A stretch of DNA of 64,000 nt from Streptomyces sp. GKU 895 (lineage in GTDB: Bacteria > Actinomycetota > Actinomycetes > Streptomycetales > Streptomycetaceae): the NCBI GenBank assembly GCA_002027195.1, contig MWJO01000015.1, forward strand, positions 44,131 to 108,130. The letters are read 5' to 3'. Made by a program: the position numbers and the translations under genes. The stretch's first letter is position 1. Every line of letters begins with the position of its first letter. This document shows positions 8,939-19,470 of this stretch, one piece after another. Under the pieces are notes generated by a model that saw only the letters and a list, made by a program, of their open reading frames with translations, was not told the DNA's origin and did no database searches.

Positions 8939-9885
8939 TCCGGACCGTGGAGGCCGAACCACACGTGTCCGCACCGGTACTCGCCGCCTACAGCTACTGC
9001 GAGACCGTCACCGGACAGCAGGCACGGAACTTCGCGTACGGCATCAGGCTGCTGCCGGTGTCCAAGCGCCGCGCGATGTCGGCGTTGTACGCCTTCTCGC
9101 GCCGCGTCGACGACATCGGCGACGGCTCGCTGGCGCCCGACGTGAAGGCCGCGAGACTCGAGGACACCCGGGCGATGCTGACCCGGGTGCGCGAGGGTGC
9201 GGTCGACGAGGACGACACCGACCCGGTCGCGGTCGCCCTCACGCATGCCGCGACGGCGTTCCCGATCCCGCTCGGCGGCCTGGACGAGCTGATCGACGGC
9301 GTCCTGATGGACGTCCGCGGCGAGACCTACGAGACCTGGGACGACCTGAAGGTCTACTGCCGCTGTGTCGCGGGCGCCATCGGGCGGCTCTCGCTCGGCG
9401 TGTTCGGTACGGAACCGGGGGCGCGCGGCGTCGAGCGCGCGCCGGAGTATGCCGACACGCTCGGGCTCGCGCTTCAGCTCACCAACATCCTCAGGGACGT
9501 CCGCGAGGACGCGGGGGACGGGCGCACCTATCTCCCGGCCGACGACCTCGCGAAGTTCGGCTGCTCGGCCGGGTTCAGCGGGCCGACCCCACCGGAGGGC
9601 TCCGACTTCGCGGGCCTCGTCCACTTCGAAGTGCGACGGGCCCGCGCCCTTTTCGCCGAGGGCTACCGGCTGCTCCCCATGCTCGACCGGCGCAGCGGTG
9701 CCTGTGTCGCCGCCATGGCCGGGATCTACCGCCGCCTCCTGGACCGCATCGAGCGCGACCCCGAGGCCGTGCTGCGCGGCCGGGTCTCGCTGCCCGGCCG
9801 GGAGAAGGCGTACGTCGCCGTACGCGGGCTGTCCGGACTGGACGCCCGGCATGTGACCCGTGGAGCCGTCAGGAGGCGCGCCTGA
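8935..9885 (+). CDS. hpnD: Presqualene diphosphate synthase HpnD
   Basis: A 316-aa trans-isoprenyl diphosphate synthase, GTG start at 8935, coupled to hpnC. The motifs RRVDDIGDGS and NILRDVREDAGDGR are the two Mg-diphosphate-binding aspartate clusters, and YCxxxAGxxG appears as YCRCVAGAIG. It condenses two farnesyl diphosphates to presqualene diphosphate, the first committed step toward squalene in the HpnCDE route. Its stop overlaps a small ORF (TGATG) that in turn overlaps hpnE. Confidence 0.93.
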   Translation: MIRTVEAEPHVSAPVLAAYSYCETVTGQQARNFAYGIRLLPVSKRRAMSALYAFSRRVDDIGDGSLAPDVKAARLEDTRAMLTRVREGAVDEDDTDPVAVALTHAATAFPIPLGGLDELIDGVLMDVRGETYETWDDLKVYCRCVAGAIGRLSLGVFGTEPGARGVERAPEYADTLGLALQLTNILRDVREDAGDGRTYLPADDLAKFGCSAGFSGPTPPEGSDFAGLVHFEVRRARALFAEGYRLLPMLDRRSGACVAAMAGIYRRLLDRIERDPEAVLRGRVSLPGREKAYVAVRGLSGLDARHVTRGAVRRRA

Positions 9886-10025
9886 TGGACAAAACGGTCC
9901 AAGGTGATGTCACCGGAGAAAAGTGGCAGGCAACCCTCCGGCAGGGCGATGCGTCCCTGACTGCAACGGCCGGCCGCGCACCGATCAAGCACCGCGGCGG
10001 CCGGGCAGGGGAGGGTGCACGATGA
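9885..10025 (+). CDS. 46-aa conserved-looking ORF between hpnD and hpnE (DUF6380-like)
   Basis: ATG 9885 overlaps the hpnD stop (TGATG), and the stop at 10023-10025 overlaps the hpnE start (ATGA). The whole gap between hpnD and hpnE is therefore filled by this frame. The product is small, basic and hydrophilic (about 46 residues, e.g. GEKWQATLR, SLTATAGRAP, GGRAGEGAR). From memory it resembles the short DUF6380 proteins annotated at this place in streptomycete hopanoid clusters. No function is known. It could be a real peptide or serve to couple hpnE translation to hpnD. Confidence 0.6.
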   Translation: MDKTVQGDVTGEKWQATLRQGDASLTATAGRAPIKHRGGRAGEGAR

Positions 10026-11415
10026 CCGACGGCCATCAGTCCGGGCGGGACGCCGTCGTGATCGGCGGCGGGCTCGCCGGCATCACCGCCGCGCTCGCGC
10101 TGGCAGACGCGGGCGTGCGCGTCACCCTGCTCGAAGGCCGGCCCCGCCTGGGCGGCCTCGCCTTCTCCTTCCAGCGCGGCGAACTGACCGTCGACAACGG
10201 ACAGCACGTGTATCTGCGCTGCTGCACCGCCTACCGCTGGTTCCTCGACCGCATCGAGGGCACCGCGCTGGCGCCGCTGCAGGATCGTCTCGACGTGCCC
10301 GTGCTCGACGTCGACAAGCCCGAGGGACGGCGGCTCGGCAGGCTGCGGCGGGACGCGCTGCCGGTGCCCCTGCACCTGGGGCGCAGCCTCGCCACGTACC
10401 CGCATCTCTCGCTGGCCGACCGCGCCAGGGTGGGCCGGGCCGCGCTCGCGCTCAAGGGGCTCGACCTCGCCGATCCGGACCTGGACTCGCAGGACTTCGG
10501 CAGCTGGCTGACCGCGCACGGTCAGTCGGCGCGTGCCGTCGAGGCCCTGTGGGACCTGGTCGGGGTCGCCACCCTCAACGCGGTCGCGGGCGACGCCTCG
10601 CTGGGGCTCGCCGCGATGGTGTTCAAGACCGGTCTGCTGTCCGACCCGGGCGCGGCCGACATCGGATGGGCGCGCGTCCCGCTGGGCGAACTGCATGACC
10701 GGCTCGCCCGCAAGGCGCTCGACTCAGCGGGCGTGCGTACCGAGGTCCGTACACGCGTCACCTCCATCTCCACTGACGAGAACGGGGCGTGGACCGTCCA
10801 GGTTCCCGGCGAGACGCTGCGGGCGGACGCCGTCGTCCTCGCCGTACCCCAGCGCGAGGCCCATGACCTGCTGCCCGAGGGTGCGCTGGACGCTCCGGAA
10901 AATCTTCTGCGGATCGGCACCGCACCGATCCTCAACGTGCATGTCGTCTACGACCGCAAGGTGCTGGAAAAGCCTTTCTTCGCGGCCCTCGGCACCCCGG
11001 TGCAGTGGGTCTTCGACCGCACCGACGCCTCCGGGCTGCGGGCGGGCCAGTACCTCGCGCTGTCGCAGTCGGCCGCTCAGGACGAGATCGACGAGCCCGT
11101 CGCCGTACTGCGGGAGCGCTACCTCCCGGAGCTGGAGCGGCTGCTGCCCGGCACCCGGGGTGCCGAGGTGAAGGACTTCTTCGTGACCAGGGAGCGGACG
11201 GCGACGTTCGATCCGCCCCCGGTGTCGGGCGGCTGCGGCCCGGCGCCCGCACCAGAGCCCCCGGCCTCTACCTGGCCGGAGCGTGGACCGCCACTGGGTG
11301 GCCCGCGACCATGGAGAGTGCGGTCCGCAGTGGCGTGAGTGCGGCGGACGCCGCGCTGAGCGCCCTGGGCCGGCCCCGCCCGAGTCACCTCTTCGACGTA
11401 GAGGAGGCGGCGTGA
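10022..11415 (+). CDS. hpnE: Hydroxysqualene dehydroxylase HpnE (frameshifted near the 3' end)
   Basis: A FAD-dependent amine-oxidase/phytoene-desaturase-fold protein from ATG 10022. The dinucleotide-binding motif VIGGGLAGITAALALADAG and the following LLEGRPRLGG are at the N-terminus. At about 11214 a base is missing in CCGCCCCCGG. After the shift the frame gives the C-terminal FAD motif APGLYLAGAWTATGWPATMESAVRSG and ends at 11415. It reduces hydroxysqualene to squalene, completing the HpnCDE path. The stop overlaps the prenyltransferase start. The intact C-terminal motif in the alternate frame argues for a sequencing error. Confidence 0.9.
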
Positions 11416-12542
11416 TGCTCGATCAGCATGCGGCAGGCCCCCGCACCCCCGGTACCGCAACAAGAGGAGAGACTGTGCCCACTGTGCCCCCGGCCTCGAA
11501 GGCTGCCGACGCGGTGGACGTGACCGCGCTCCTGGAGCGCGGCCGGACCCTGGCCACACCGGTACTGCGGGCGGCGATCGATCGCCTGGCCGCTCCCATG
11601 GACACCGTTTCCGCCTATCACTTCGGCTGGATCGACGCCGAGGGCAACCCCACGGCCGGCGACGGCGGCAAGGCCGTACGTCCCGCGCTCGCCGTGCTCT
11701 CCGCCGAGGTCACCGGCGCCGAGCCCGAGGCCGGCATCCCCGGCGCCGTCGCCGTGGAGCTGGTCCACAACTTCTCGCTGCTGCACGACGACCTGATGGA
11801 CGGCGACGAGCAGCGCCGCCACCGCGACACCGTCTGGAAGGTGCACGGCCCCGCCCAGGCGATCCTCGTCGGCGACGCCCTCTTCGCGCTCGCCAACGAG
11901 GTGCTCCTCGAACTCGGCACCGTGGAGGCCGGCCGCGCCACCCGCCGCCTGACCTCCGCCACCCGCGCCCTCATCGACGGCCAGGCCCAGGACATCTCCT
12001 ACGAGCACCGCGACCGCGTCAGCGTCGAGGAGTGCCTGGAGATGGAGGGCAACAAGACCGGCGCCCTGCTGGCCTGCGCCAGCTCCATCGGCGCCGTGCT
12101 CGGCGGCGCGGACGACCGCACCGCCGACACCCTGGAGAAGTACGGCTACCACCTGGGCCTCGCCTTCCAGGCCGTGGACGACCTCCTCGGCATCTGGGGC
12201 GACCCGGTCTCCACCGGCAAGCAGACCTGGAGCGACCTGCGCCAGCGCAAGAAGTCCCTGCCGGTGGTGGCCGCGCTCGCGGCGGACGGTCCGGCCGCCG
12301 AGCGGCTCGGCGAGATCCTCGCCGCCGACGCCAAGAGCAGCGACTTCGAGAACTTCTCCGAGGAGGAGTTCGCGGCCCGCGCCGCCCTCATCGAGGAGGC
12401 GGGCGGCCGGGACTGGACGGCCCGGGAGGCGCGCCGTCAGCACACCATCGCCATCGAGGCGCTCGACACCATCGACATGCCCGACCGGGTACGGGCGCAG
12501 TTCACGGCCCTCGCCGACTTCGTCGTCGTTCGAAAGAGATGA
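11412..12542 (+). CDS. Polyprenyl (farnesyl) diphosphate synthase of the hopanoid operon
   Basis: A trans-polyprenyl synthase with GGKAVRP, the first Asp-rich motif LLHDDLMDGD and second motif FQAVDDLLGIWGD. The GTG 11412/ATG 11415 pair overlaps the hpnE stop after GAGGAGG. A GTG at 11475 preceded by AGAGGAGAG is an alternative start that would give about 355 aa. It condenses IPP and DMAPP into farnesyl diphosphate for HpnD. A 119-base gap to shc follows, longer than the others in this operon. Confidence 0.9.
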   Translation: MMLDQHAAGPRTPGTATRGETVPTVPPASKAADAVDVTALLERGRTLATPVLRAAIDRLAAPMDTVSAYHFGWIDAEGNPTAGDGGKAVRPALAVLSAEVTGAEPEAGIPGAVAVELVHNFSLLHDDLMDGDEQRRHRDTVWKVHGPAQAILVGDALFALANEVLLELGTVEAGRATRRLTSATRALIDGQAQDISYEHRDRVSVEECLEMEGNKTGALLACASSIGAVLGGADDRTADTLEKYGYHLGLAFQAVDDLLGIWGDPVSTGKQTWSDLRQRKKSLPVVAALAADGPAAERLGEILAADAKSSDFENFSEEEFAARAALIEEAGGRDWTAREARRQHTIAIEALDTIDMPDRVRAQFTALADFVVVRKR

Positions 12543-12661
12543 TCACTATCGGTCGAATAGCCCTCGCGTAGTCGCCGGCCGGTGCCGAAGGCACCACTGG
12601 GCACCGGCCGACGGCGGACCCACAGCAGAGCACCACTTGCACACTGCACGAAGGGGAAGCC

Positions 12662-14651
12662 ATGACAGCGACGACCGACGGAAGCACCGGGGCACTGCCG
12701 CCCCGCGCTGCCGCGGCCAGCGACACCGACATCCAGACCCCCGTGGCGGCCGGGGTACAAGAAGCCGCCGCGTACGCGGTGCAGCGCGCCACCGACTTCC
12801 TGCTGGCGCGGCAGGACGCCGAAGGCTGGTGGAAGGGCGACCTCGAGACCAACGTCACGATGGACGCCGAGGACCTGCTGCTCCGTCAGTTCCTGGGCAT
12901 CCGCGACGAGTCGACCACCCGCGCCGCCGGACTCTTCATCCGCGGCGAGCAGCGCGAGGACGGCACCTGGGCCTCCTTCTACGGCGGCCCCGGCGAACTC
13001 TCCACCACCATCGAGGCGTACGTCGCCCTGCGACTGGCCGGGGACGCCCCCGACGCGCCGCACATGGCGAAGGCCTCGGCGTGGATCCGGGAGCGGGGCG
13101 GCATCGCCTCGGCGCGGGTCTTCACCCGGATCTGGCTCGCCCTGTTCGGCTGGTGGAAGTGGGAGGACCTGCCCGAACTCCCGCCCGAACTCATCTACTT
13201 CCCGAAGTGGATGCCGCTCAACATCTACGACTTCGGCTGCTGGGCCCGGCAGACGATCGTCCCGCTGACGATCGTCTCCGCCAAGCGGCGTGCGGCCCGC
13301 GCCCTTCCCGCTGGACGAGCTGCACACCGATCCGGACGATCCCAACCCGGCCAAGCCGCTGGCTCCGGTGGCGAGTTGGGACGGCGCCTTCCAGCGGCTC
13401 GACAAGGCGCTGCACCAGCTGCGCAAGGTCGCCCCGCGCAGACTGCGGAAGGCGGCCATGAACTCCGCCGCCCGCTGGATCATCGAGCGGCAGGAGAACG
13501 ACGGCTGCTGGGGCGGCATCCAGCCGCCGGCCGTGTACTCGGTCATCGCCCTGCACCTGCTCGGCTACGACCTCGAACACCCGGTGATGCGCGAGGGGTT
13601 GGCGTCCCTGGACCGCTTCGCCGTCTGGCGCGAGGACGGGGCCCGGATGATCGAGGCCTGTCAGTCGCCGGTGTGGGACACCTGTCTCGCGACCATCGCC
13701 CTCGTCGACGCCGGGGTGGCCCCCGACCATCCGCAACTCGTCAAGGCGGCGGACTGGATGCTGGGCGAGGAGATCGTCCGGCCCGGCGACTGGTCCGTGA
13801 AGCGCCCCCAACTGCAGCCGGGCGGCTGGGCGTTCGAGTTCCACAACGACAACTACCCCGACATCGACGACACCGCCGAGGTCGTCCTCGCACTGCGCCG
13901 GGTCCGGCACCACGACCCGGAGCGGGTGGAGCGGGCCATCGGACGCGGGGTGCGCTGGAACCTCGGCATGCAGTCCAGGAACGGGGCCTGGGGCGCCTTC
14001 GACGTCGACAACACCAGCCCCTTCCCCAACCGGCTGCCGTTCTGCGACTTCGGCGAGGTCATCGACCCGCCGTCCGCCGACGTCACCGCCCACGTGGTGG
14101 AGATGCTGGCCGTCGAGGGACTCGCCCACGACCCGCGCACCCGGCGCGGCATCGAGTGGCTGCTCGCCGAACAGGAGCCGAACGGCTCATGGTTCGGACG
14201 CTGGGGCGTCAACTACATCTACGGCACCGGGTCCGTCGTCCCCGCCCTGGTCGCCGCCGGCATCCCCGCCGCGCACCCGGCGATCCGCCGGGCCGTGACC
14301 TGGCTGGAGTCCGTCCAGAACGACGACGGCGGCTGGGGCGAGGACCTGCGCTCCTACCAGGACTCCAGGGAATGGAGCGGGCGCGGCGCCTCCACCGCCT
14401 CGCAGACGGCCTGGGCGCTGATGGCCCTGCTGGCCGCCGGCGAGAAGGACTCCAAGGCCGTCGAGCGGGGCGTCGAATGGCTCGCCGCCACCCAGCGGGA
14501 GGACGGCTCCTGGGACGAGCCCTACTTCACCGGGACCGGCTTCCCCTGGGACTTCTCCATCAACTACCACCTCTACCGGCAGGTCTTCCCGCTCACGGCA
14601 CTCGGCCGGTACGTCCACGGAGAGCCGTTCTCACCGGCGGGGGAGGGATGA
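12662..14651 (+). CDS. shc: Squalene-hopene cyclase (frameshifted)
   Basis: Starts at ATG 12662 after GAAGGGGAAG. The first frame covers about 210 residues with an early QW repeat (GWWKGDLETN). A shift near 13288 moves to the frame that carries the catalytic PDIDDTAEV (DxDD acid), QW repeats such as GGWGEDLRSY and GSWDEP, and the C-terminal NYHLYRQVFPLTALGRY, ending at 14651. Total length is about 660 residues, usual for class II triterpene cyclases. The enzyme is monotopic and membrane-bound. It protonates squalene to start the cyclisation to hopene. The frameshift interrupts no motif and is probably a base-calling error. Confidence 0.93.
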
Positions 14652-14652
14652 G

Positions 14653-15292
14653 ATGAACACCCCGCCCGCCCCGGCCCCGCTGCTGATCGCCTGCGCGCTC
14701 GGCATCGAGCACCTGGCCCTGCGCAGCGGCGACCGGGGTGGCGCCGACGGACGGTCACCGTCCTCCGCACGGGCATGGGCCCCAAGGCGGCCCAGCGGGC
14801 CGCACCCGGGCCCTCGCGGAGCCGGCCCTCGCCGACGCCGCCGTGCTCGCCACCGGCTTCTGCGCCGGGCTCGCGCCCGGCATGCACCCGGGCGACCTCG
14901 TCGTCGCCGAGGAGACCCGGGATGCGGCGGGAACCGTTCCGTGCGTGGGGACCGACCTACTCGTCAAGGAGCTGGTGCGGGCCCTGCCCGGACGCACCGT
15001 CCACACCGGACCCCTCACCGGCTCCGATCACGTCGTACGCGGGCATGAACGCTCCGATCTGCTCGCGACCGGCGCGATCGCCGTCGACATGGAGTCCGCA
15101 TCCACGCTCTACAGCGCCGTGCGCACGGGCCCACGCCCCGTTGCGGCCGTCCGGGTGGTCGTGGACGCTCCAGAACATGAACTCGTCCGGATCGGCACGG
15201 TGCGCGGTGGAATATCGGCTTTCCGCGTCCTTCGTTCCGTCCTTCCCGCTTTCTACGAATGGCACCGTTCCTTGCTGCTCCCCAGGAGGTGA
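14653..15292 (+). CDS. hpnG: Hopanoid-associated nucleosidase/phosphorylase HpnG (two frameshifts)
   Basis: ATG 14653 follows the shc stop by one base. The protein is spread over three frames. Frame one gives LLIACALGIEHLALRSG, a shift near 14750 leads to VTVLRTGMGPKAAQRA, and another near 14802 leads to TRALAEPALADAAVLATGFCAGL and on to the end at 15292. The GMGPKAA block and the later AVDMESA segment are those of the purine nucleoside phosphorylase/MTA-nucleosidase fold. In hopanoid clusters this family removes adenine from adenosylhopane to give ribosylhopane. It sits directly before hpnH, which makes adenosylhopane. Confidence 0.85.
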
Positions 15293-15297
15293 GCCAG

Positions 15298-16320
15298 ATG
15301 GCCATGCCGCTGCGTCAGTCCATCAAGGTCGCTACATACTTGGCCGAACAGAAGCTCCGCAAGCGGGACAAGTTCCCGCTGATCGTGGAGCTGGAACCCC
15401 TCTTCGCGTGCAACCTGAAGTGCGAGGGCTGCGGCAAGATCCAGCATCCGGCGGGGGTGCTCAAGCAGCGCATGCCGGTGGCGCAGGCCGTCGGGGCGGT
15501 CCTGGAGTCCGGTGCGCCGATGGTGTCCATCGCCGGCGGTGAGCCGCTGATGCACCCTCAGATCGACGAGATCGTGCGGCAGTTGGTGGCGAAGAAGAAG
15601 TACGTCTTCCTCTGCACCAACGCCATGCTGCTGCGCAAGAAGATGGACAAGTTCACGCCCTCGCCCTACTTCGCCTTCGCCGTGCACATCGACGGGCTGC
15701 GCGAGCGGCACGACGAGTCGGTGGCCAAGGAAGGTGTCTTCGACGAGGCGGTGGAGGCGATCAAGGAGGCCAAGAAGCGCGGCTTCCGGGTCACCACCAA
15801 CTCGACCTTCTTCAACACCGACACCCCGCAGACCATCATCGAGGTGCTCAACTTCCTCAACGACGACCTCAAGGTCGACGAGATGATGATCTCGCCCGCC
15901 TACGCCTACGAGAAGGCCCCCGACCAGGAGCACTTCCTGGGCGTGGAGCAGACCCGTGAGCTGTTCAAGAAGGCCTTCGCGGGCGGCAACCGGCGCAAGT
16001 GGCGGCTCAACCACTCCCCGCTCTTCCTGGACTTCCTGGAGGGCAAGGTCGACTTCCCGTGCACCGCGTGGGCGATCCCGAACTACTCCCTGTTCGGCTG
16101 GCAGCGCCCCTGCTACCTGATGAGCGACGGCTACGTCCCGACGTACCGCGAACTCATCGAGGAGACCGACTGGGACAAGTACGGCCGCGGCAAGGACCCG
16201 CGCTGCGCCAACTGCATGGCGCACTGCGGCTACGAGCCCACCGCCGTCCTCGCCACCATGGGCTCGCTCAAGGAGTCGCTGCGCGCGATGCGCGAGACGG
16301 TCTCCGGGAACCGGGAGTGA
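15298..16320 (+). CDS. hpnH: Adenosyl-hopene transferase HpnH (radical SAM)
   Basis: A 340-aa radical SAM enzyme from ATG 15298, preceded by an excellent AGGAGGTGA. The cluster motif is CNLKCEGC (CX3CX2C) at about residues 36-43, SAM is bound through [12 protein letters not shown], and C-terminal cysteines in [13 protein letters not shown] extend the family signature. It adds the 5'-deoxyadenosyl group of SAM to diploptene to form adenosylhopane, the entry to side-chain-extended C35 hopanoids. An alternative upstream start at 15259 lacks a ribosome binding site and would lengthen the N-terminus by 13 residues. Confidence 0.94.
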   Translation: MAMPLRQSIKVATYLAEQKLRKRDKFPLIVELEPLFACNLKCEGCGKIQHPAGVLKQRMPVAQAVGAVLESGAPMVSIAGGEPLMHPQIDEIVRQLVAKKKYVFLCTNAMLLRKKMDKFTPSPYFAFAVHIDGLRERHDESVAKEGVFDEAVEAIKEAKKRGFRVTTNSTFFNTDTPQTIIEVLNFLNDDLKVDEMMISPAYAYEKAPDQEHFLGVEQTRELFKKAFAGGNRRKWRLNHSPLFLDFLEGKVDFPCTAWAIPNYSLFGWQRPCYLMSDGYVPTYRELIEETDWDKYGRGKDPRCANCMAHCGYEPTAVLATMGSLKESLRAMRETVSGNRE

Positions 16321-16324
16321 GGTC

Positions 16325-17482
16325 ATGACCGCCGTCTCCCTCGGCGTCCCCGAGATGCCGGTCCGGCCGATCGCCGAGCGACGGGTGTCGCGGCAGATCC
16401 AGGTCGGGCCGGTGGCGGTCGGGGGCGGGGCGCCGGTGTCGGTGCAGTCGATGACGACGACCCGTACGTCCGACATCGGCGCCACCCTCCAGCAGATCGC
16501 CGAACTCACCGCGTCCGGCTGCCAGATCGTCCGCGTCGCCTGCCCCACGCAGGACGACGCGGACGCGCTGGCCACCATCGCCCGCAAGTCCCAGATCCCG
16601 GTGATCGCGGACATCCACTTCCAGCCCAAGTACGTGTTCGCGGCGATCGAGGCCGGCTGTGCGGCCGTCCGCGTCAATCCCGGGAACATCAAGCAGTTCG
16701 ACGACAAGGTGAAGGAGATCGCGCGGGCCGCCCGCGATCACGGCACGCCGATCCGGATCGGGGTCAACGCCGGGTCGCTGGACCGGCGGCTGCTCCAGAA
16801 GCACGGCAGGGCGACACCGGAGGCGCTCGTGGAATCGGCGCTGTGGGAGGCGTCGCTCTTCGAGGAGCACGGGTTCCGGGACATCAAGATCTCCGTCAAG
16901 CACAACGACCCCGTGGTGATGGTGCGGGCGTACCAACTGCTCGCCGAGCAGTGCGACTACCCCTTGCACCTCGGGGTCACGGAGGCCGGTCCCGCCTTCC
17001 AGGGGACCATCAAGTCGGCGGTCGCCTTCGGGGCGCTCCTCAGCAGGGGGATCGGCGACACCATCCGGGTGTCGCTGTCCGCGCCGCCCGCCGAGGAGGT
17101 CAAGGTCGGCATCCAGATCCTGGAGTCCCTGGGTCTGAGGCAACGGCGCCTTGAGATCGTGTCGTGCCCGTCCTGCGGGCGCGCCCAGGTCGACGTCTAC
17201 AAGCTGGCCGACGAGGTCACGGCGGGCCTGGAGGGCATGGGAGTGCCCTTGCGGGTAGCCGTGATGGGTTGTGTGGTCAACGGTCCCGGAGAGGCGCGGG
17301 AGGCCGACCTCGGGGTCGCCTCCGGCAACGGCAAGGGGCAGATCTTCGTGAAGGGCGAGGTCGTCAAGACCGTCCCCGAGTCGAAGATCGTGGAGACCCT
17401 CATCGAGGAAGCGATGAAGATCGCCGAACAGATGGAGCAGGACGGCGTCGCGTCGGGGGAGCCGGCCGTCACCGTGAGCTGA
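16325..17482 (+). CDS. ispG: 4-hydroxy-3-methylbut-2-en-1-yl diphosphate synthase
   Basis: A 385-aa IspG (GcpE). The N-terminus [16 protein letters not shown] and the C-terminal iron-sulfur ligands [11 protein letters not shown] and [10 protein letters not shown] are unmistakable. It performs the penultimate step of the MEP pathway, using a [4Fe-4S] cluster. With dxs just downstream, it is an extra MEP-pathway copy embedded in the hopanoid operon, presumably raising isoprenoid supply when hopanoids are made. A housekeeping copy elsewhere would be expected but is not in this window. Confidence 0.95.
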   Translation: MTAVSLGVPEMPVRPIAERRVSRQIQVGPVAVGGGAPVSVQSMTTTRTSDIGATLQQIAELTASGCQIVRVACPTQDDADALATIARKSQIPVIADIHFQPKYVFAAIEAGCAAVRVNPGNIKQFDDKVKEIARAARDHGTPIRIGVNAGSLDRRLLQKHGRATPEALVESALWEASLFEEHGFRDIKISVKHNDPVVMVRAYQLLAEQCDYPLHLGVTEAGPAFQGTIKSAVAFGALLSRGIGDTIRVSLSAPPAEEVKVGIQILESLGLRQRRLEIVSCPSCGRAQVDVYKLADEVTAGLEGMGVPLRVAVMGCVVNGPGEAREADLGVASGNGKGQIFVKGEVVKTVPESKIVETLIEEAMKIAEQMEQDGVASGEPAVTVS

Positions 17483-17509
17483 ACAGCACGGACCGAAGGG
17501 GGCCCGAGC

Positions 17510-19470
17510 GTGACGATTCTGGAGAACATCCGGGGACCACGCGACCTGAAGGCGCTGTCCGAGACGGAACTCGGTGAACTGTCCGAAGAGATCAGAGAGT
17601 TCCTGGTGCACTCGGTCGCCAGGACCGGCGGACACCTCGGGCCCAACCTGGGGGTGGTGGAACTCTCCATCGCGCTCCACCGGGTCTTCGAGTCGCCGGT
17701 CGACCGCATCGTGTGGGACACCGGCCATCAGAGCTACGTCCACAAGATCCTGACAGGGCGTCAGGACTTCTCCAAGCTGCGCGGCAAGGGCGGTCTGTCC
17801 GGCTATCCCTCGCGCGAGGAGTCCGAGCACGACATCGTCGAGAACAGCCACGCCTCCACCGCGCTCGGCTGGGCCGACGGACTCGCCAAGGCCCGCCAGG
17901 TGCAGGGCGAGAAGGGGCACGTGGTCGCGGTCATCGGCGACGGCGCGCTCACCGGCGGCATGGCCTGGGAGGCGCTGAACAACATCGCGGCCGCCAAGGA
18001 CCGGCCGCTGATCATCGTCGTCAACGACAACGAGCGGTCCTACGCACCCACCATCGGCGGCCTCGCCAACCACCTGGCCACCCTGCGCACGACCGACAGC
18101 TACGAGAAGGTGCTGGCCTGGGGCAAGGACGTGCTCCAGCGCACCCCCGTCATCGGCATGACGGTCTACGAGGCGCTGCACGGGGCGAAGAAGGGCTTCA
18201 AGGACGCCTTCGCGCCGCAGGGGCTCTTCGAGGACCTGGGGCTGAAGTACGTCGGCCCCATCGACGGACACGACATCGGCGCCGTCGAGTCGGCGCTGCG
18301 GCGCGCGAAACGCTTCCACGGGCCCGTCCTCATCCACTGCCTCACCGAGAAGGGGCGCGGCTACGAACCCGCCCTCGCCCACGAGGAGGACCACTTCCAC
18401 ACCGTCGGCGTGATGGACCCGCTCACCTGCGAGCCCCTCTCGCCGTCCAACGGGCCTTCCTGGACCTCGGTGTTCGGCGACGAGATCGTCAGGATCGGTC
18501 AGGAGCGCGAGGACGTCGTGGCGATCACGGCGGCCATGCTGCACCCGGTGGGCCTCGGCAAGTTCGCCGAACGCTTCCCGGACCGGGTGTGGGACGTCGG
18601 CATCGCCGAGCAGCACGCGGCCGTCTCGGCGGCCGGGCTCGCGACCGGTGGCCTGCATCCCGTCGTCGCCGTGTACGCCACCTTCCTGAACCGCGCTTTC
18701 GACCAGTTGCTGATGGACGTCGCCCTGCACCGCTGCGGAGTCACCTTCGTCCTGGACCGGGCCGGGATCACGGGCGTCGACGGGGCCTCCCACAACGGCA
18801 TGTGGGACATGTCGATCCTCCAGGTCGTCCCCGGCCTCAGGATCGCCGCGCCCCGCGACGCCGACCAGTTGCGGGCGCAGCTCCGGGAGGCCGTCGCGGT
18901 GGACGACGCGCCGACGCTGGTGCGGTTCCCGAAGGAGTCGGTCGGACCGTCGATCCCGGCGGTGGACCGGGTGGGCGGCCTGGACGTGCTGCACCGCGGC
19001 GCCAAGACGCCCGAAGTGCTGCTCGTCGCCGTCGGCGTCATGGCGCCCGTCTGCCTCCAGGCGCCGAGCTGCTCGAAGCCCGGGGCATCGACTGCACGGT
19101 CGTGGACCCCCGTTGGGTCAAGCCGGTCGACCCGGCGCTGCCCGGCCTGGCCGCCGGGCACCGGCTGGTCGCGGTCGTCGAGGACAACAGCCGGGCGGCG
19201 GGGGTCGGCGCCGCGGTCGCGCTGGCCCTGGGAGACGCCGAAGTCGACGTACCGGTACGGCGGTTCGGCATCCCGGAGCAGTTCCTCACGCATGCCAAGC
19301 GCGGCGAGGTGCTCGCCGACATCGGACTCACGCCGGTCGAGATCGCCGGGCAGATCAGCGCGAGCCTCGCCGTCAAGGAGGCCGAGGAAACACTGGCCGT
19401 CAAGGAGGCCGAGGAGACGCCGGCCGTCGAGGAGCAAGCCGACGGCCCCATGAAGGAGAAGGCTGAATGA
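17510..19470 (+). CDS. dxs: 1-deoxy-D-xylulose-5-phosphate synthase (frameshifted)
   Basis: GTG 17510 begins a transketolase-family protein. The TPP-binding block is [16 protein letters not shown], and [11 protein letters not shown] and EQHAAV are present. A one-base deletion near 19063 (CAGGCGCCGAG, expected CAG-GCG-GCC-GAG) shifts the frame. The following frame gives [19 protein letters not shown] and continues to 19470. The tail has a short direct repeat, VKEAEETLA / VKEAEETPA, an unusual charged extension after the last conserved helix. The product forms DXP from pyruvate and glyceraldehyde 3-phosphate, the entry step of the MEP pathway. The stop overlaps the next start (ATGA). Confidence 0.93.

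Noticed and set aside
13290..14651. A separate short terpene cyclase gene
   Set aside because: It is the continuation of the squalene-hopene cyclase from 12662 after a single-base shift; the two parts add up to the normal family length.
14775..15542. 255-codon ORF between hpnG and hpnH
   Set aside because: Only its first few residues (MGPKAAQRA) belong to HpnG, between two frameshifts; the rest is a shadow of HpnG and HpnH.
16268..18994. Antisense open frame of 908 codons opposite ispG and dxs
   Set aside because: Very high GC leaves antisense frames open; the plus strand encodes clear IspG and Dxs motifs and the antisense product is Gly/Arg/Asp-rich with no domain.
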